64,000 nucleotides of DNA from JAHFPN01 sp963765745 (GTDB taxonomy: Bacteria > Pseudomonadota > Alphaproteobacteria > Rhizobiales > Xanthobacteraceae), in contig CAVXXM010000003.1 of the NCBI GenBank assembly GCA_963765745.1, positions 310,001-374,000 on the forward strand, in the 5' to 3' direction. A program made the translations under genes and the position numbers. Under the pieces are notes generated by a model. That model saw only the letters and a program-made list of their open reading frames with translations, did no database searches and had not been told where the DNA came from. Of the stretch, positions 18,126 to 28,647 are shown in pieces (within the stretch, counting starts at the first letter, position 1; every line of letters starts with the position of its first letter).

Positions 18126-18824
18126 ATGGACGGGGGTACGGCCACTTCGCGGAACGAGGTTCAGGTCCTTGAGACGCTGCGCGAAGAGTTCTTCCCAACC
18201 GGCATATTGAGCGAGACCGCGGCACGCGAGCTGCTGGCGCAATACGCGCCGCACGGCCGGGTCGCCACGGCGGCCGGGATCGAGACCCTGTTGCGCGTCA
18301 TCGAAGCGGCGATCCAAACGCCGTCCTTGCTGCCCGCCTTCCTGATCGGCCAGCTTTGCGCGGCGGTCATTGCCGGCGAGGGACCGGCGCTCGGGCGGCG
18401 CCCGCATTTCAGCCGTGCAATCGATGCCGAAGACGTGCGCTTTTTGCGCCGCGTGCTCGAAGCCGCGGGTGGAACGGCCGGAATGCCGGTCAGCCGGGCC
18501 GAAGCCGAGGCGCTGTTCGATCTGCACGACGCGGCCGCGGCCGGCGGCAGCGATTCCAGCTTTCACGATCTCTTCTGCAAGGCGATCGCCAATCACCTGA
18601 TCGCGGCCTCGGGCCATGCGGTGCCGCCACGGCGCGAGGCGCTCGCCGCCGAGCGGGACCTGGTGTGGGTCGCGGTCGGCGCGGAGGAGGTGGCGTGGCT
18701 CGCCAGCCATATCATGCGCGACGGCCGGCCGACCGCCGCGGAGCTGCGGCTCCTGGGGCTGCTCGGTCACGGCCCGAATGCGTCGGACCCGTCGGTACGC
18801 CGGCTCATCGATTTTGCGGCTTGA
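18126..18824 (+). CDS. Hypothetical helical protein
   Basis: A 232-residue soluble, mostly alpha-helical protein with no signal peptide or membrane segment. The pattern of amphipathic helices with conserved-looking acidic residues (SRAEAEALFDLHDAAAAGG near 122-140, then FHDLFCKAIANHL) is somewhat like a TerB fold, but I cannot assign a family. The ATG at 18126 (MDGGTATSR) was chosen over a preceding ATG at 18111. It is divergent from the dioxygenase gene and is followed by a small exported protein gene. Confidence 0.65.
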   Translation: MDGGTATSRNEVQVLETLREEFFPTGILSETAARELLAQYAPHGRVATAAGIETLLRVIEAAIQTPSLLPAFLIGQLCAAVIAGEGPALGRRPHFSRAIDAEDVRFLRRVLEAAGGTAGMPVSRAEAEALFDLHDAAAAGGSDSSFHDLFCKAIANHLIAASGHAVPPRREALAAERDLVWVAVGAEEVAWLASHIMRDGRPTAAELRLLGLLGHGPNASDPSVRRLIDFAA

Positions 18825-18876
18825 GCGCCGCCGCCGGCGATTGGCTATAATGGATGCCGGTCAGGGGAACGGCTCC

Positions 18877-19239
18877 ATGCGAACGATTGTCCTCGCGGCA
18901 GCAATTGCTGTGCTGATGCTGACGACGCATGCCGAGGCGGCGTGTCAGGTTCCGCCGCATCGCTTCGTATTCGGGTCCGACCTCGAACTCGAGGTCGAGA
19001 TCACCGGCGGCACGCGCTGCCCGATCACGGTCCGGCTCGGCGCGAAAAGTACGGCCCAGAGCAACCGCATCACGAATCCGCCGGCGAACGGCACCGCGCG
19101 GACGAGCGGCGCCGCGGGCGTGCTCTACCAGCCCAAGGCCGGCTTCACCGGCAGGGACGCTTTTGCCTTCACGGTGTGCGGCGGCGGTGGCGGACGATCC
19201 GGCTGTTCGACCGTGCGCGTGCGCGTGACGGTCCAGTAG
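18877..19239 (+). CDS. Small secreted protein with one Ig-like beta domain
   Basis: A 120-residue protein. Residues 1-22 (MRTIVLAAAIAVLMLTTHAEA) are a signal peptide. The mature part is a single beta-sandwich: ITNPPANGTARTS then GVLYQPKAGFTGRDAFAFTV, the strand pattern typical of bacterial Ig-like/cadherin-like domains. Two internal cysteine pairs (CQV...RCPI and VCGGG...GCST) could form disulfides. A role in the periplasm or at the surface is likely; binding partner unknown. It ends 68 bases before pccA. Confidence 0.7.
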   Translation: MRTIVLAAAIAVLMLTTHAEAACQVPPHRFVFGSDLELEVEITGGTRCPITVRLGAKSTAQSNRITNPPANGTARTSGAAGVLYQPKAGFTGRDAFAFTVCGGGGGRSGCSTVRVRVTVQ

Positions 19240-19307
19240 CGGCGCGCGCAATTGACAAGCCCGGGTCCGCGCCGCAAACCCGGCCCGTGTAGCGCGTAGG
19301 CCGGGGC

Positions 19308-21315
<2,008 letters not shown>

Positions 21316-21317
21316 CC

Positions 21318-21405
21318 GTCATTCCGGGGCGTCCGTCAGCGGCGAGTCTGTAATCCTTGCGGCCGGCCGATAGGCCGGTCCCGCGGCGCTCGGCCCCGGA
21401 ATGAC
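21318..21405. repeat. GTCATTCCGG...CCGGAATGAC palindromic repeat
   Basis: An 88-base element bounded by GTCATTCCGG and its reverse complement, with GGCCGGCCGATAGGCCGG inside. It lies between pccA and the cyclotransferase-family gene and may terminate pccA. Confidence 0.7.
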
Positions 21406-21414
21406 AGGGTAAGG

Positions 21415-21846
21415 ATGCCGATGTCCCTCTATTTCGCCTACGGCTCCAACATGGACCGCGCGCACATGGCGCGGATGTGCCCGCGCGCGAAGGCGTATGG
21501 GCCGGCGCGGATCAAGCACTATCGCTTCTTCATCACGGCGAGCGGGCACGGCTCGATCGCGCCGCATCGGGGCGCCAACGTCTGGGGCGTGTTGTGGCGC
21601 GTGACCGCGGTCGATGTCGCCGCGCTCGATCGCTACGAGGACGTGGCCGGCGGGCTCTATCGCCAGGAGATGCTGCCGGTGCACCACGACGAAAAGCTCT
21701 TGAGCGCGCTGGTCTATATCGCGACCGACACGACGCCCGGCCGCGCGCGCCCGCAATACCGCGCGCAGGTGATCGGCGCCGCGCGCGAATGGAAGCTGCC
21801 GGACGATTATGTGCGCGCGCTCGAGCGCGCGTTCGGCCCGGAGTGA
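21415..21846 (+). CDS. Gamma-glutamylcyclotransferase-fold (AIG2/GGCT-like) protein
   Basis: A 143-residue protein with the family substrate-binding motif YGSNM near residues 9-13 and the acidic residue in LDRYEDVAGGLYRQ (about 78-91) that acts as catalytic base in gamma-glutamylcyclotransferases. Such enzymes cleave gamma-glutamyl compounds to pyroglutamate; many bacterial members are uncharacterised, so the true substrate is open. Two ATGs (21415, 21421) are possible. Three bases after its stop begins acyP, so the two genes are cotranscribed. Confidence 0.85.
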   Translation: MPMSLYFAYGSNMDRAHMARMCPRAKAYGPARIKHYRFFITASGHGSIAPHRGANVWGVLWRVTAVDVAALDRYEDVAGGLYRQEMLPVHHDEKLLSALVYIATDTTPGRARPQYRAQVIGAAREWKLPDDYVRALERAFGPE

Positions 21847-21849
21847 GCG

Positions 21850-22143
21850 ATGCGCGTCGTCCGGCTCACGATCCGCGGCCACGTGCAGGGCGTGGGCTAT
21901 CGCGCCTTCGTCGAGGACGAGGCAGTGGCGCGCGGGCTCAAGGGCTGGGTGCGCAATCGCCGCGACGGCTCCGTCGAGGCTTTGATCGCCGGGGAACCGC
22001 AAGCGGTGGACGCGATGATCGCCGCCTGCCGGCGCGGGCCGCGCTCGGCGCGGGTCGATGCGGTCGAGATCGCGGAAGCGGACGAGAAGGCGCTCGCCGC
22101 GCGGCGTCCGGGCGAGGATTTTTCGATGCTGCCGACGGCCTGA
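21850..22143 (+). CDS. acyP: Acylphosphatase
   Basis: A 97-residue enzyme that hydrolyses acyl phosphates such as acetyl phosphate and 1,3-bisphosphoglycerate. The signature GHVQGVGYR is at residues 10-18 with the phosphate-binding Arg18, and the catalytic Asn lies in GWVRNRRDGSVEALIAG. Length is normal. It follows the cyclotransferase-family gene by three bases and converges on lipB, whose stop is seven bases away. Confidence 0.94.
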   Translation: MRVVRLTIRGHVQGVGYRAFVEDEAVARGLKGWVRNRRDGSVEALIAGEPQAVDAMIAACRRGPRSARVDAVEIAEADEKALAARRPGEDFSMLPTA

Positions 22144-22149
22144 CGCCGC

Positions 22150-22839
22150 CTAGTCGCCGAAGACTTCCGCGAAGCTCGCGCGCAACGCCTTGTCGACATC
22201 AGCCATCGACGCCTCGATTCCAAGATCGGCCAGGCTGGTGACGCCGTGGTGCGGATCGTTCACCCCGCAGGGCATGATGCCGGAATAGTGCGAAAGATCC
22301 GGCGCGACATTGAGCGAGACGCCGTGATAGGTGATCCAGCGGCGCACGCGCACGCCGACGGCGGCGATCTTGTCCTCGCGGCCGTCGCCCTTGTCGGGCC
22401 GCTTGACCCAGACCCCGATGCGGTCCGCGCGCCGCTCGCCCTCGACGCCGAAGCGCGCGAGCGTCCGGATCAGCCATTCTTCCAGCGCGAACACGAAGCG
22501 GCGCAGGTCGGCGCCGCGCGGCTTGAGATCGAGCATCACATAGGCGACCCGCTGGCCGGGGCCGTGATAGGTGAAACGGCCGCCGCGGCCGGTCTCGAAC
22601 ACCGGAAAGCGCGCCTCGATCAGCTCGCCGGGTTCGGCGCTGGTGCCCGCGGTATAGAGCGGCGGGTGCTCCAGCAGCCAAACCAGCTCCGGCTTGTCGC
22701 CCGAGGCGATCTCGGCGACGCGGGCCTCCATGGCGGCGAGCGCATCGGCATAGGCCACCGGCCGCGCGCTGGTGTGCCAGTCGACCGGCACGCGGCGCGG
22801 GCTGAGCAAGGGTGCCTGGCGGGAGGAGGGCTCGTTCAA
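22150..22839 (-). CDS. lipB: Octanoyltransferase LipB
   Basis: Transfers octanoyl from acyl carrier protein to the lipoyl domains of 2-oxoacid dehydrogenases and GcvH. The family motifs are visible: FTYHGPGQRVAYVMLDL (about residues 90-106), KIAAVGVRVRRWITYHG with the catalytic lysine, and GIMPCGVND with the acyl-thioester cysteine. I see no ATG at the right distance; a TTG at 22839 gives 229 residues, and a GTG further in (VPVDWHTSA) is an alternative, so the start is uncertain. Convergent with acyP and upstream of the tRNA-Leu gene on the other strand. Confidence 0.93.
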   Translation of the reverse strand: MNEPSSRQAPLLSPRRVPVDWHTSARPVAYADALAAMEARVAEIASGDKPELVWLLEHPPLYTAGTSAEPGELIEARFPVFETGRGGRFTYHGPGQRVAYVMLDLKPRGADLRRFVFALEEWLIRTLARFGVEGERRADRIGVWVKRPDKGDGREDKIAAVGVRVRRWITYHGVSLNVAPDLSHYSGIMPCGVNDPHHGVTSLADLGIEASMADVDKALRASFAEVFGD

Positions 22840-22945
22840 CGCAATAGCCTTTGGCCGTGGAGGGGCGGTCCGCCCTTGAGGATACAGGATCGATTTGTTA
22901 CATCGAAGCGCGCGGCGGGATAGCCGCGCAAATCCAGATTCCCAT

Positions 22946-23030
22946 GCGGTCGTGGCGGAATTGGTAGACGCACTAGCTTGAGGTGCTAGCGGGGCAACCC
23001 TTGGAGGTTCGAGTCCTCTCGACCGCACCA
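22946..23030 (+). tRNA. tRNA-Leu (anticodon GAG), CCA encoded
   Basis: The acceptor stem pairs GCGGTCG with CGACCGC, followed by discriminator A and an encoded CCA. The anticodon stem CTAGC/GCTAG encloses the seven-base loop TTGAGGT, giving anticodon GAG, which reads CUC and CUU. A long variable arm (GGGGCAACCC region) marks it as a class II tRNA, as expected for leucine. The T-arm GAGGTTCGAGTCCTC is canonical. Confidence 0.97.
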
Positions 23031-23160
23031 TTACTACCTGCGACGGCGGCCCCCGGGCCGCCGTTTCGCTTTGTTTGCCATGCGGCCGTGTGGCCTTTGC
23101 CCCCGCCGGATTCGGACCTACCATCGACCCAGCGGGAGAAGGGCATCGAGGAGCCAGCCT

Positions 23161-23839
23161 ATGTCGAAACTCATTCTTTTCGCGCTTGGCGCCGTGCTGG
23201 CGCTCGCTTCTCCGGCCTTCGCCGCGGAAGAAGTCGTCACCATCGGCGGCGGAAGGGCGCTGCTCGACAAGCCGGCCGGCGCGCGGGCGGGCATCATCCT
23301 GGTGGCGGGCGGCGACGGCAATCTCGCGATCAGCGCCGACGGCCAGATCAACCGGCTGCGCGGCAATCAGCTCATTCGCACGCGCGGCATGTATCGCGCG
23401 GCGGGGCTCGCGGTGCTCACGGTCGATATCGGCGTCGATCTCGGCGCGGCGGTGCAATACATGCGCGGCATCGTGAAATCGGTGACGCTCGCCGGCACCA
23501 GCCGCGGCACACGTGCGCATCGCGCAGGCGGTCGCCGCCGGCGCGCGGCCCGATGGGGTGGTATTCACCGCGGGGTTCATGCAGCAGGTGCAGGGCATCC
23601 TCGGCTCGCCCGGCTCCTTGCCGCGCACGCTCGTGGTGCATCATCGCGAGGACACTTGCCGGTTCACGTTGCCCGGCGCGGTCGAGCCGTTCGTGCAATG
23701 GAGCGGCGGCAAGGCGCGGGTGGTCTGGATTACCGGCGGGACGTCGACCGGCGATGTGTGCGAGGCGCGGGCATATCACGGTTTCAACGGCGTGGACGGA
23801 AAAGTCGTTTCGGCCGTGGCGGGCTTTGCCAGGCGTTGA
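23161..23839 (+). CDS. Exported serine hydrolase-like protein, one frameshift
   Basis: About 225 residues in two frames. A signal peptide is clear (MSKLILFALGAVLALASPAFA). The mature part resembles an alpha/beta hydrolase: GIILVAGGDG near the start, a candidate nucleophile elbow AGTSRG and, in the second frame, GVVFTAGFMQQVQG and a late His. The frame shifts near 23510 (G-T then V-R-I-A-Q-A); one extra C explains it. Substrate unknown. It is followed within 12 bases by the tandem thioesterase genes. Confidence 0.65.
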
Positions 23840-23850
23840 GTGGAGCGTCA

Positions 23851-24320
23851 ATGAAGGCGGAGCCGAAGCCGCGCGATCCCGATTGGGACGCCAAGGTGCG
23901 CGCGAGCTTCGCGCGCCAGACCTTCATGGATACGATCGGCGCGCGCATCGCGGCGCTCTCGCCCGGCCGATGTGATGTGGAAATGCCGTTTCGGGCAGAC
24001 CTATGCCAGCAGCACGGCTATCTGCATGGCGGCGTCGTTACCGCGATCGCGGCCAATGCGGCCGGCTACGCGGCGCTCACGCTGATGCCGGCCAATTCCT
24101 CGGTGCTCGGCGTCGAGTACAAGATCAATCTCGTAGGTGTGGCTGAAGGCGAGCGCTTCCTTGCGCGCGGCTGGGTGTTCGCGCCGGCCGCACGCTCTCG
24201 GTGGTGCAGAGCGAGGTCGAGGCGGAGCAGGGTGGCAAGCGGCGTCCGGTGGCGCGCATGCTGGCCACCATGATGTGCATGGAAGGCAAGCCCGAGCTTG
24301 GGGTCGCGGTGGCCCCATGA
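23851..24320 (+). CDS. PaaI-type hotdog thioesterase, first of a tandem pair, one frameshift
   Basis: About 156 residues. CQQHGYLHGGVVTAIAANAA (about 52-71) is the hotdog active-site helix. The C-terminal part is in another frame from about 24180; one missing base near TGGGTGTTCGCG explains it, after which AGRTLSVVQSEVEAE continues. It is a clear paralogue of the next gene: both have RDPDW near the start, then SFARQ, and both end with MLATMMC and a few more residues. The stop overlaps the ATG of the second copy (ATGA at 24317). Confidence 0.8.
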
Positions 24321-24775
24321 GCGAACTGCGGCCGCGCGACCCCGATTGGGAAGTCAAAGTACGCGACAGCTTCGCGCGTCAGTCGCTGATGCAGACCATC
24401 GGCGCCAAGATCGCGGCGCTTGCGCCGGGCCGGTGCGAGATCGAGCTTCCGTACCGGCGTAACCTCTGCCAACAGCACGGCTATCTGCACGCGGGCATCG
24501 CCACTACAATCGCCGACAGCGCGGCCGGTTACGCAGCCTTTTCGCTGATGCCGGCCGGGGCCTCGGTGCTGACGGTCGAGTTCAAGGTCAATTTCATGGC
24601 CCCGGGAGCCGGCGAGCGCTTCCTGGCGCGCGGCAACGTCGTGAAGCCCGGGCGTACGCTCATCGTGGTCGAAGCCGAAGTCGCGGCGATCGCGGACGGC
24701 GAGGAGAAATCGATCGCGCAGATGCTTGCCACCATGATGTGCCTGGAAGGAACGCCGGACCGGTCGAAGGATTAG
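24317..24775 (+). CDS. PaaI-type hotdog thioesterase, second of a tandem pair
   Basis: An intact 152-residue hotdog thioesterase. CQQHGYLHAGIATTIADSAA carries the expected active-site helix with the Asp that is Asn in the first copy, so the two copies may differ in activity. ATGA overlap with the first copy upstream and nine bases to ivd downstream imply one transcript; hydrolysis of branched or unsaturated acyl-CoA that escapes the leucine pathway would fit the context, but this is inference. Confidence 0.85.
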   Translation: MSELRPRDPDWEVKVRDSFARQSLMQTIGAKIAALAPGRCEIELPYRRNLCQQHGYLHAGIATTIADSAAGYAAFSLMPAGASVLTVEFKVNFMAPGAGERFLARGNVVKPGRTLIVVEAEVAAIADGEEKSIAQMLATMMCLEGTPDRSKD

Positions 24776-24784
24776 GAGAGGACG

Positions 24785-25957
24785 ATGCTCGCGAACGCCT
24801 GGGAAGGCTTCAGGTTCGATCTCGGCGAAACCGCCGACATGCTGCGCGAGACGGTGCGCAATTTTTCCGCCGATCACATCGCGCCGCGCGCCGACGAGAT
24901 CGACAAGACCAACACTTTCCCGCGCGACCTGTGGCCGAAGCTCGGCGAACTCGGGCTGCTCGGCATCACGGTCGAAGAGGAATACGGCGGTGCGGGGCTC
25001 GGCTATCTCGAGCATTGCGTGGCGATGGAAGAAGTCAGCCGCGCTTCGGCTTCGATCGGGCTGTCCTACGGCGCGCATTCGAACCTCGCGGTCAACCAGC
25101 TGCGCCGCAACGGCAACGAAAAGCAGAAGCGCAAGTATCTGCCGAAGCTGATTTCCGGCGAGCATCTGGGCGCGCTCGCCATGTCGGAGCCCGGCGCCGG
25201 TTCCGACGTGGTCGGCATGCGCACGCGCGCCGACAAGAAGGGCGACCGTTACGTGCTGAACGGCTCGAAAATGTGGATCACCAACGGGCCGGGCGCCGAC
25301 ACGCTCATCGTCTATGCCAAGACCGATCCTGCCGCCGGCGCGCGCGGCATCACGGCGTTTCTGATCGAGAAGGGGATGAAGGGATTTTCCACCGCGCAGA
25401 AGCTCGACAAGCTCGGCATGCGCGGCTCGGATACCTGCGAGCTGGTGTTCCAGGATTGCGAGGTGCCGGAGGAGAACGTGCTCGGCCGGCCCGGCGAGGG
25501 CGTGAAAATCCTGATGAGCGGCCTCGATTACGAGCGCGTGGTGCTGGCCGCCGGGCCCTTGGGCATCATGCAGGCCTGCCTCGACGTGGTGCTGCCCTAT
25601 GTGCACGAGCGCAAGCAATTCGGCGAGCCGATCGGAAATTTCCAGATGGTGCAGGGCAAGGTCGCCGACATGTATGTCGGCATGAACGCGTGCAAGGCCT
25701 ATGTCTATGCGGTCGCGCGCGCGTGCGACCAGGGCAAGACCGCGCGCGAGGACGCGGCCGGCGCGATCCTGTTCGCGGCGGAGAAGGCGACGCAGGTGGC
25801 GCTCGACGCGGTGCAGCTGCTCGGCGGCAACGGCTATATCAACGACTACCCGACCGGGCGCCTGCTGCGCGACGCCAAGCTCTACGAGATCGGGGCGGGG
25901 ACTAGCGAAATCCGCCGCATGCTGATCGGAAGGGAATTGTTCGAGAAGACGAAATGA
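24785..25957 (+). CDS. ivd: Isovaleryl-CoA dehydrogenase
   Basis: A 390-residue FAD acyl-CoA dehydrogenase that converts isovaleryl-CoA to 3-methylcrotonyl-CoA in leucine breakdown. GALAMSEPGAGSDVVGM and MWITNGPGADTLIVYAK are the FAD- and substrate-binding motifs. The catalytic glutamate is placed as in isovaleryl-CoA dehydrogenases, in GLDYERVVLAAGP (about residue 253), not in the later position used by medium-chain enzymes; the corresponding late segment reads LYEIGAGTSEIRRMLIGREL. The next step, methylcrotonyl-CoA carboxylase, is encoded at 33062 and 45886. Start at the ATG after AGGAGAGGACG. The stop overlaps the lprI-like ATG (ATGA). Confidence 0.95.
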   Translation: MLANAWEGFRFDLGETADMLRETVRNFSADHIAPRADEIDKTNTFPRDLWPKLGELGLLGITVEEEYGGAGLGYLEHCVAMEEVSRASASIGLSYGAHSNLAVNQLRRNGNEKQKRKYLPKLISGEHLGALAMSEPGAGSDVVGMRTRADKKGDRYVLNGSKMWITNGPGADTLIVYAKTDPAAGARGITAFLIEKGMKGFSTAQKLDKLGMRGSDTCELVFQDCEVPEENVLGRPGEGVKILMSGLDYERVVLAAGPLGIMQACLDVVLPYVHERKQFGEPIGNFQMVQGKVADMYVGMNACKAYVYAVARACDQGKTAREDAAGAILFAAEKATQVALDAVQLLGGNGYINDYPTGRLLRDAKLYEIGAGTSEIRRMLIGRELFEKTK

Positions 25958-26433
25958 CGCTTCGACCCATCGCCCTTGCAATCGCCGCGATATGCCTCTC
26001 CGGCGCGGCGCAAGCGCAAACGCGCGAGCCGACGGTGCAGGAACTCACCGCGGTGCGGTACTGTTTCGCGAAATATGAGGACAAGCTGGAAATCGAGAAG
26101 AATTGCCTCTTCAAGCTGGTCGCCGAGCCCTGCATGGAAGAGGAGGGCGGCTACTCGACCTTCGGCATGGCCGATTGCCACCGCATCGAGACGAAGATCT
26201 GGGACCGGATTCTGAACGAGACTTTCAAGGAACTGCTCGCCGATCTCAAGGACAAGGAGCGGGAGAAGAAGCTGCGCGAGATGCAGCGCGCCTGGATCGT
26301 GAGCCGCGACCGCACGTGTGAGTTTTACGACCGGGAGATTCACGGCTCGCAGGCCATCCCGATGGGCGCCGCCTGCATGGCGCGCGAGACGGCGCGGCGC
26401 GCCATCCTGCTCAAGGGCTTTCAAGGCATCTAG
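25954..26433 (+). CDS. LprI/DUF1311-family periplasmic protein
   Basis: A 159-residue protein with a signal peptide (MTLRPIALAIAAICLSGAAQA). Six cysteines and the segment EMQRAWIVSRDRTCEFYDRE (about 110-129) identify the LprI/DUF1311 family, some members of which inhibit host lysozyme. The usual pattern of conserved cysteines for disulfides is present. The ATG overlaps the ivd stop, so it is translationally coupled, although a link to leucine catabolism is not obvious. Confidence 0.82.
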   Translation: MTLRPIALAIAAICLSGAAQAQTREPTVQELTAVRYCFAKYEDKLEIEKNCLFKLVAEPCMEEEGGYSTFGMADCHRIETKIWDRILNETFKELLADLKDKEREKKLREMQRAWIVSRDRTCEFYDREIHGSQAIPMGAACMARETARRAILLKGFQGI

Positions 26434-26453
26434 TTCGCAATTATAAGGTCCGA

Positions 26454-27162
26454 ATGTCCCTCACCCCCGATCTCCGCGCCGCCCTGCTGAAGGTCTCGGC
26501 CGCGACCGTCACCACGGTGCTCATCAAGCAGGGCGTGCGGCGCCATTTCATCGAGGGCGCGCGGCCGCTGGTGGGCGAGGGCGAGCGGGTGGTGGGCGAG
26601 GCCTTCACGCTGCGCTTCATTCCGGTGCGCGAGGACATCGCCACCACCGCCTCCTGGGCCGATCCGCGCTCGACGCGGGGCGCGATCGAGGAAATGCCCG
26701 CCGGCTGCATCGCGGTCGCCGACGCCATGGGCGTCACAGCGGCGGCAATTTTCGGCGATATCCTGGCCATGCGGATGAAGGTGCGGAACGTGGCGGCGCT
26801 GGTGACCGACGGAATGCTGCGCGATCTCGACGGCATGCGCGCGACGGGTCTGCCGACCTGGTGCGCGGGCGTGGCGGCGCCGCCTTCGGTCGGCGGGCTC
26901 ACCTTCGTGGGCTGGCAGGAGCCGATCGGCTGCGGCGGCGTCGCGATTTATCCGGGCGACATCATCATCGCCGACCGCGACGGCGCGGTGTGCATCCCGA
27001 AGGCCATGATCGCCGCCGTGGCGGCCGAGGCCACGGAACAGGAGCAGTTCGAGGCCTGGGCGTTCGAGCAGGTCAAGAACGGCGCGCGCGCTGCCCGGCA
27101 CCTATCCGCCGAACGAGCAGACCAAGGCGCGCTACGAAGCGGCCAAGAAGAAAGGGCGTTGA
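26454..27162 (+). CDS. RraA-family protein (HMG/CHA aldolase or demethylmenaquinone methyltransferase-like), one frameshift
   Basis: About 236 residues. The RraA core is seen: GEAFTLRFIPVRED, the metal/substrate region GDILAMRMKVRNVAALVTDG (about 102-122) with RDLDG, and GDIIIADRDGAVCIPK. In this fold GDxxA...RD forms the active site of 4-hydroxy-4-methyl-2-oxoglutarate aldolases; the RNase E regulator RraA uses the same fold. An aldolase or decarboxylase of a catabolic pathway is more likely here. The last 30 residues are in another frame (LPGTYPPNEQTKARY), from near 27085, in a run of GC dinucleotides. Confidence 0.8.
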
Positions 27163-27163
27163 A

Positions 27164-27997
27164 ATGGCGTTCACGCAATCGGTCGAGGCGAACGGCGCGA
27201 AAATTCCTCTTCTCGGGCTCGGCACCTGGGACGTGCGCGGCAGGAATTGCGTGAGCCAGGTCGCGCAGGCGCTGAAGATCGGCTATCGCCACATCGACAC
27301 CGCGCAGGCCTACGACAACGAGACCGAAGTGGGCGAGGGCATCCGCACCAGCGGCGTGAAGCGCGACGCGATCTTCCTCACCACCAAGGTCTGGCACACG
27401 AGTTTCCGCGCCGACGAGCTGGAGCGCTCGGTCGAGGCGAGCCTGGTGAAGCTGAAGCAGCCTTATGTCGATCTGTTGCTGCTGCACTGGCCCAATCCGT
27501 CGGTGCAGCTCAAGGAGACGATCGGCGCGCTGTGCAAGATGAAGACGCGCGGGCTGGCGCGCCACGTCGGCATTTCCAATTTCACGGTGAAGCTGGTGGA
27601 CGAGGCGGTGCGGCTTTCGTCGGAGCCGATCGTCAACAACCAGATCGAGCTGCACCCGTATCTCGACGCCTCCAAGGTGATCGCCGCCTGCAAGCGCCAC
27701 GGAATTTCGGTGACCGCCTATAGCCCGATCGCGCGCGGTCGCGCGCACGGCGATATCGTGCTCGAGAAGGTCGGCAAGGCGCGCAAGCACGCGAAGACGG
27801 CGGCGCAGGTGAGCCTGCGCTACCTCGTGCAGCAGGGCTTTGTCGTTATCCCGCGCACCAACAATCCGGAGCGGCTCAAGGAAAACGCGGCGATCTTCGA
27901 TTTCGAGTTGACCAAAGCCGAGATGGATGAAATCCGCGCTCTCGCCTCGGCCAAGGGCCGCGTCGTCAGCGTCTCCTGGGCGCCGGATTGGGATTGA
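27164..27997 (+). CDS. Aldo/keto reductase (2,5-diketo-D-gluconate reductase type)
   Basis: A 277-residue NADPH-dependent TIM-barrel reductase. The tetrad is visible: Asp and Tyr in HIDTAQAYDNE, Lys in TTKVWHT, His in LLLHWPNP. GISNFTVKLVDEAV and the cofactor motif VIPRTNNPERLKENAAIFDF follow. Physiological aldehyde or ketone not deducible. The ATG is two bases after the RraA-family stop, so the two are cotranscribed. Confidence 0.92.
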   Translation: MAFTQSVEANGAKIPLLGLGTWDVRGRNCVSQVAQALKIGYRHIDTAQAYDNETEVGEGIRTSGVKRDAIFLTTKVWHTSFRADELERSVEASLVKLKQPYVDLLLLHWPNPSVQLKETIGALCKMKTRGLARHVGISNFTVKLVDEAVRLSSEPIVNNQIELHPYLDASKVIAACKRHGISVTAYSPIARGRAHGDIVLEKVGKARKHAKTAAQVSLRYLVQQGFVVIPRTNNPERLKENAAIFDFELTKAEMDEIRALASAKGRVVSVSWAPDWD

Positions 27998-28024
27998 GGG
28001 CGCGGCGGGAAAGGCGAGGGAACC

Positions 28025-28426
28025 ATGGCGCAGAAAATCACACTCAGCTACCGCACGCTGATCGACGAGGCGCTCGCGAAGATCGAGACCATTCAGCCGC
28101 AAGACGCCGTGCAGCTGCACGGCCGCGACGACGTGGTGCTGGTCGACATCCGCGACATCCGCGAGCTCAAGCGCGATGGGCGGGTGCCCGGCGCGGTGCA
28201 TTGCCCGCGCGGCATGCTGGAGTTCTGGATCGATCCCACTTCGCCCTATCACAAGCCGGTGTTCGCCGCGGACAAGAAATACGTGTTCTTCTGCGCCGGC
28301 GGATTGCGTTCGGTGCTGGCGGCGGAGACCGCGCAGCGCATGGGGCTCAAGCCGGTCGCGCATATCCACGAGGGCTTCGGCGGCTGGAAGAAGGCCGGCG
28401 GGCCGGTGGAGACCGATCCGAAGTAG
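28025..28426 (+). CDS. Rhodanese-domain protein
   Basis: A single rhodanese domain of 133 residues. The active-site loop is CAGGLRS with the persulfide-forming cysteine near residue 91, and VLVDIRDIREL is the N-terminal domain motif. Such proteins move sulfane sulfur to acceptors; the acceptor here is unknown. It follows the aldo/keto reductase by 27 bases with AGGGAACC before the ATG. Confidence 0.9.
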   Translation: MAQKITLSYRTLIDEALAKIETIQPQDAVQLHGRDDVVLVDIRDIRELKRDGRVPGAVHCPRGMLEFWIDPTSPYHKPVFAADKKYVFFCAGGLRSVLAAETAQRMGLKPVAHIHEGFGGWKKAGGPVETDPK

Positions 28427-28429
28427 CCT

Positions 28430-28566
28430 GTCATCCCGGCCAAACGAGCCCGCGAAAGCGGGCGAGTGCGAGCCGGGATCCATAGCCGCCGGCCGCAATT
28501 TTTACGATGCAGGCGATTATGGATCCCGGGTCTCGGCGTCCGGACGGACGCCTCGCCCGGGATGAC
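28430..28566. repeat. GTCATCCCGG...CCGGGATGAC composite palindromic repeat
   Basis: A 137-base element with terminal inverted repeats GTCATCCCGG/CCGGGATGAC, internal GCCCGCGAAAGCGGGC and the pair GGGATCCATA/TATGGATCCC. Same family as those at 10709 and 62076. Confidence 0.7.
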
Positions 28567-28647
28567 AGATATTGATGTTCGAGATCACAACTCTGCGCTT
28601 GCTTGCTCGCAGGCGTTCCCGCAGATCTGAACGACTGGGAGGGATTC

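Noticed and set aside
22946..23030. tRNA-Leu as attachment site of an integrative element
   Set aside because: No second copy of the tRNA 3' end, no integrase, and ordinary core genes on both sides.
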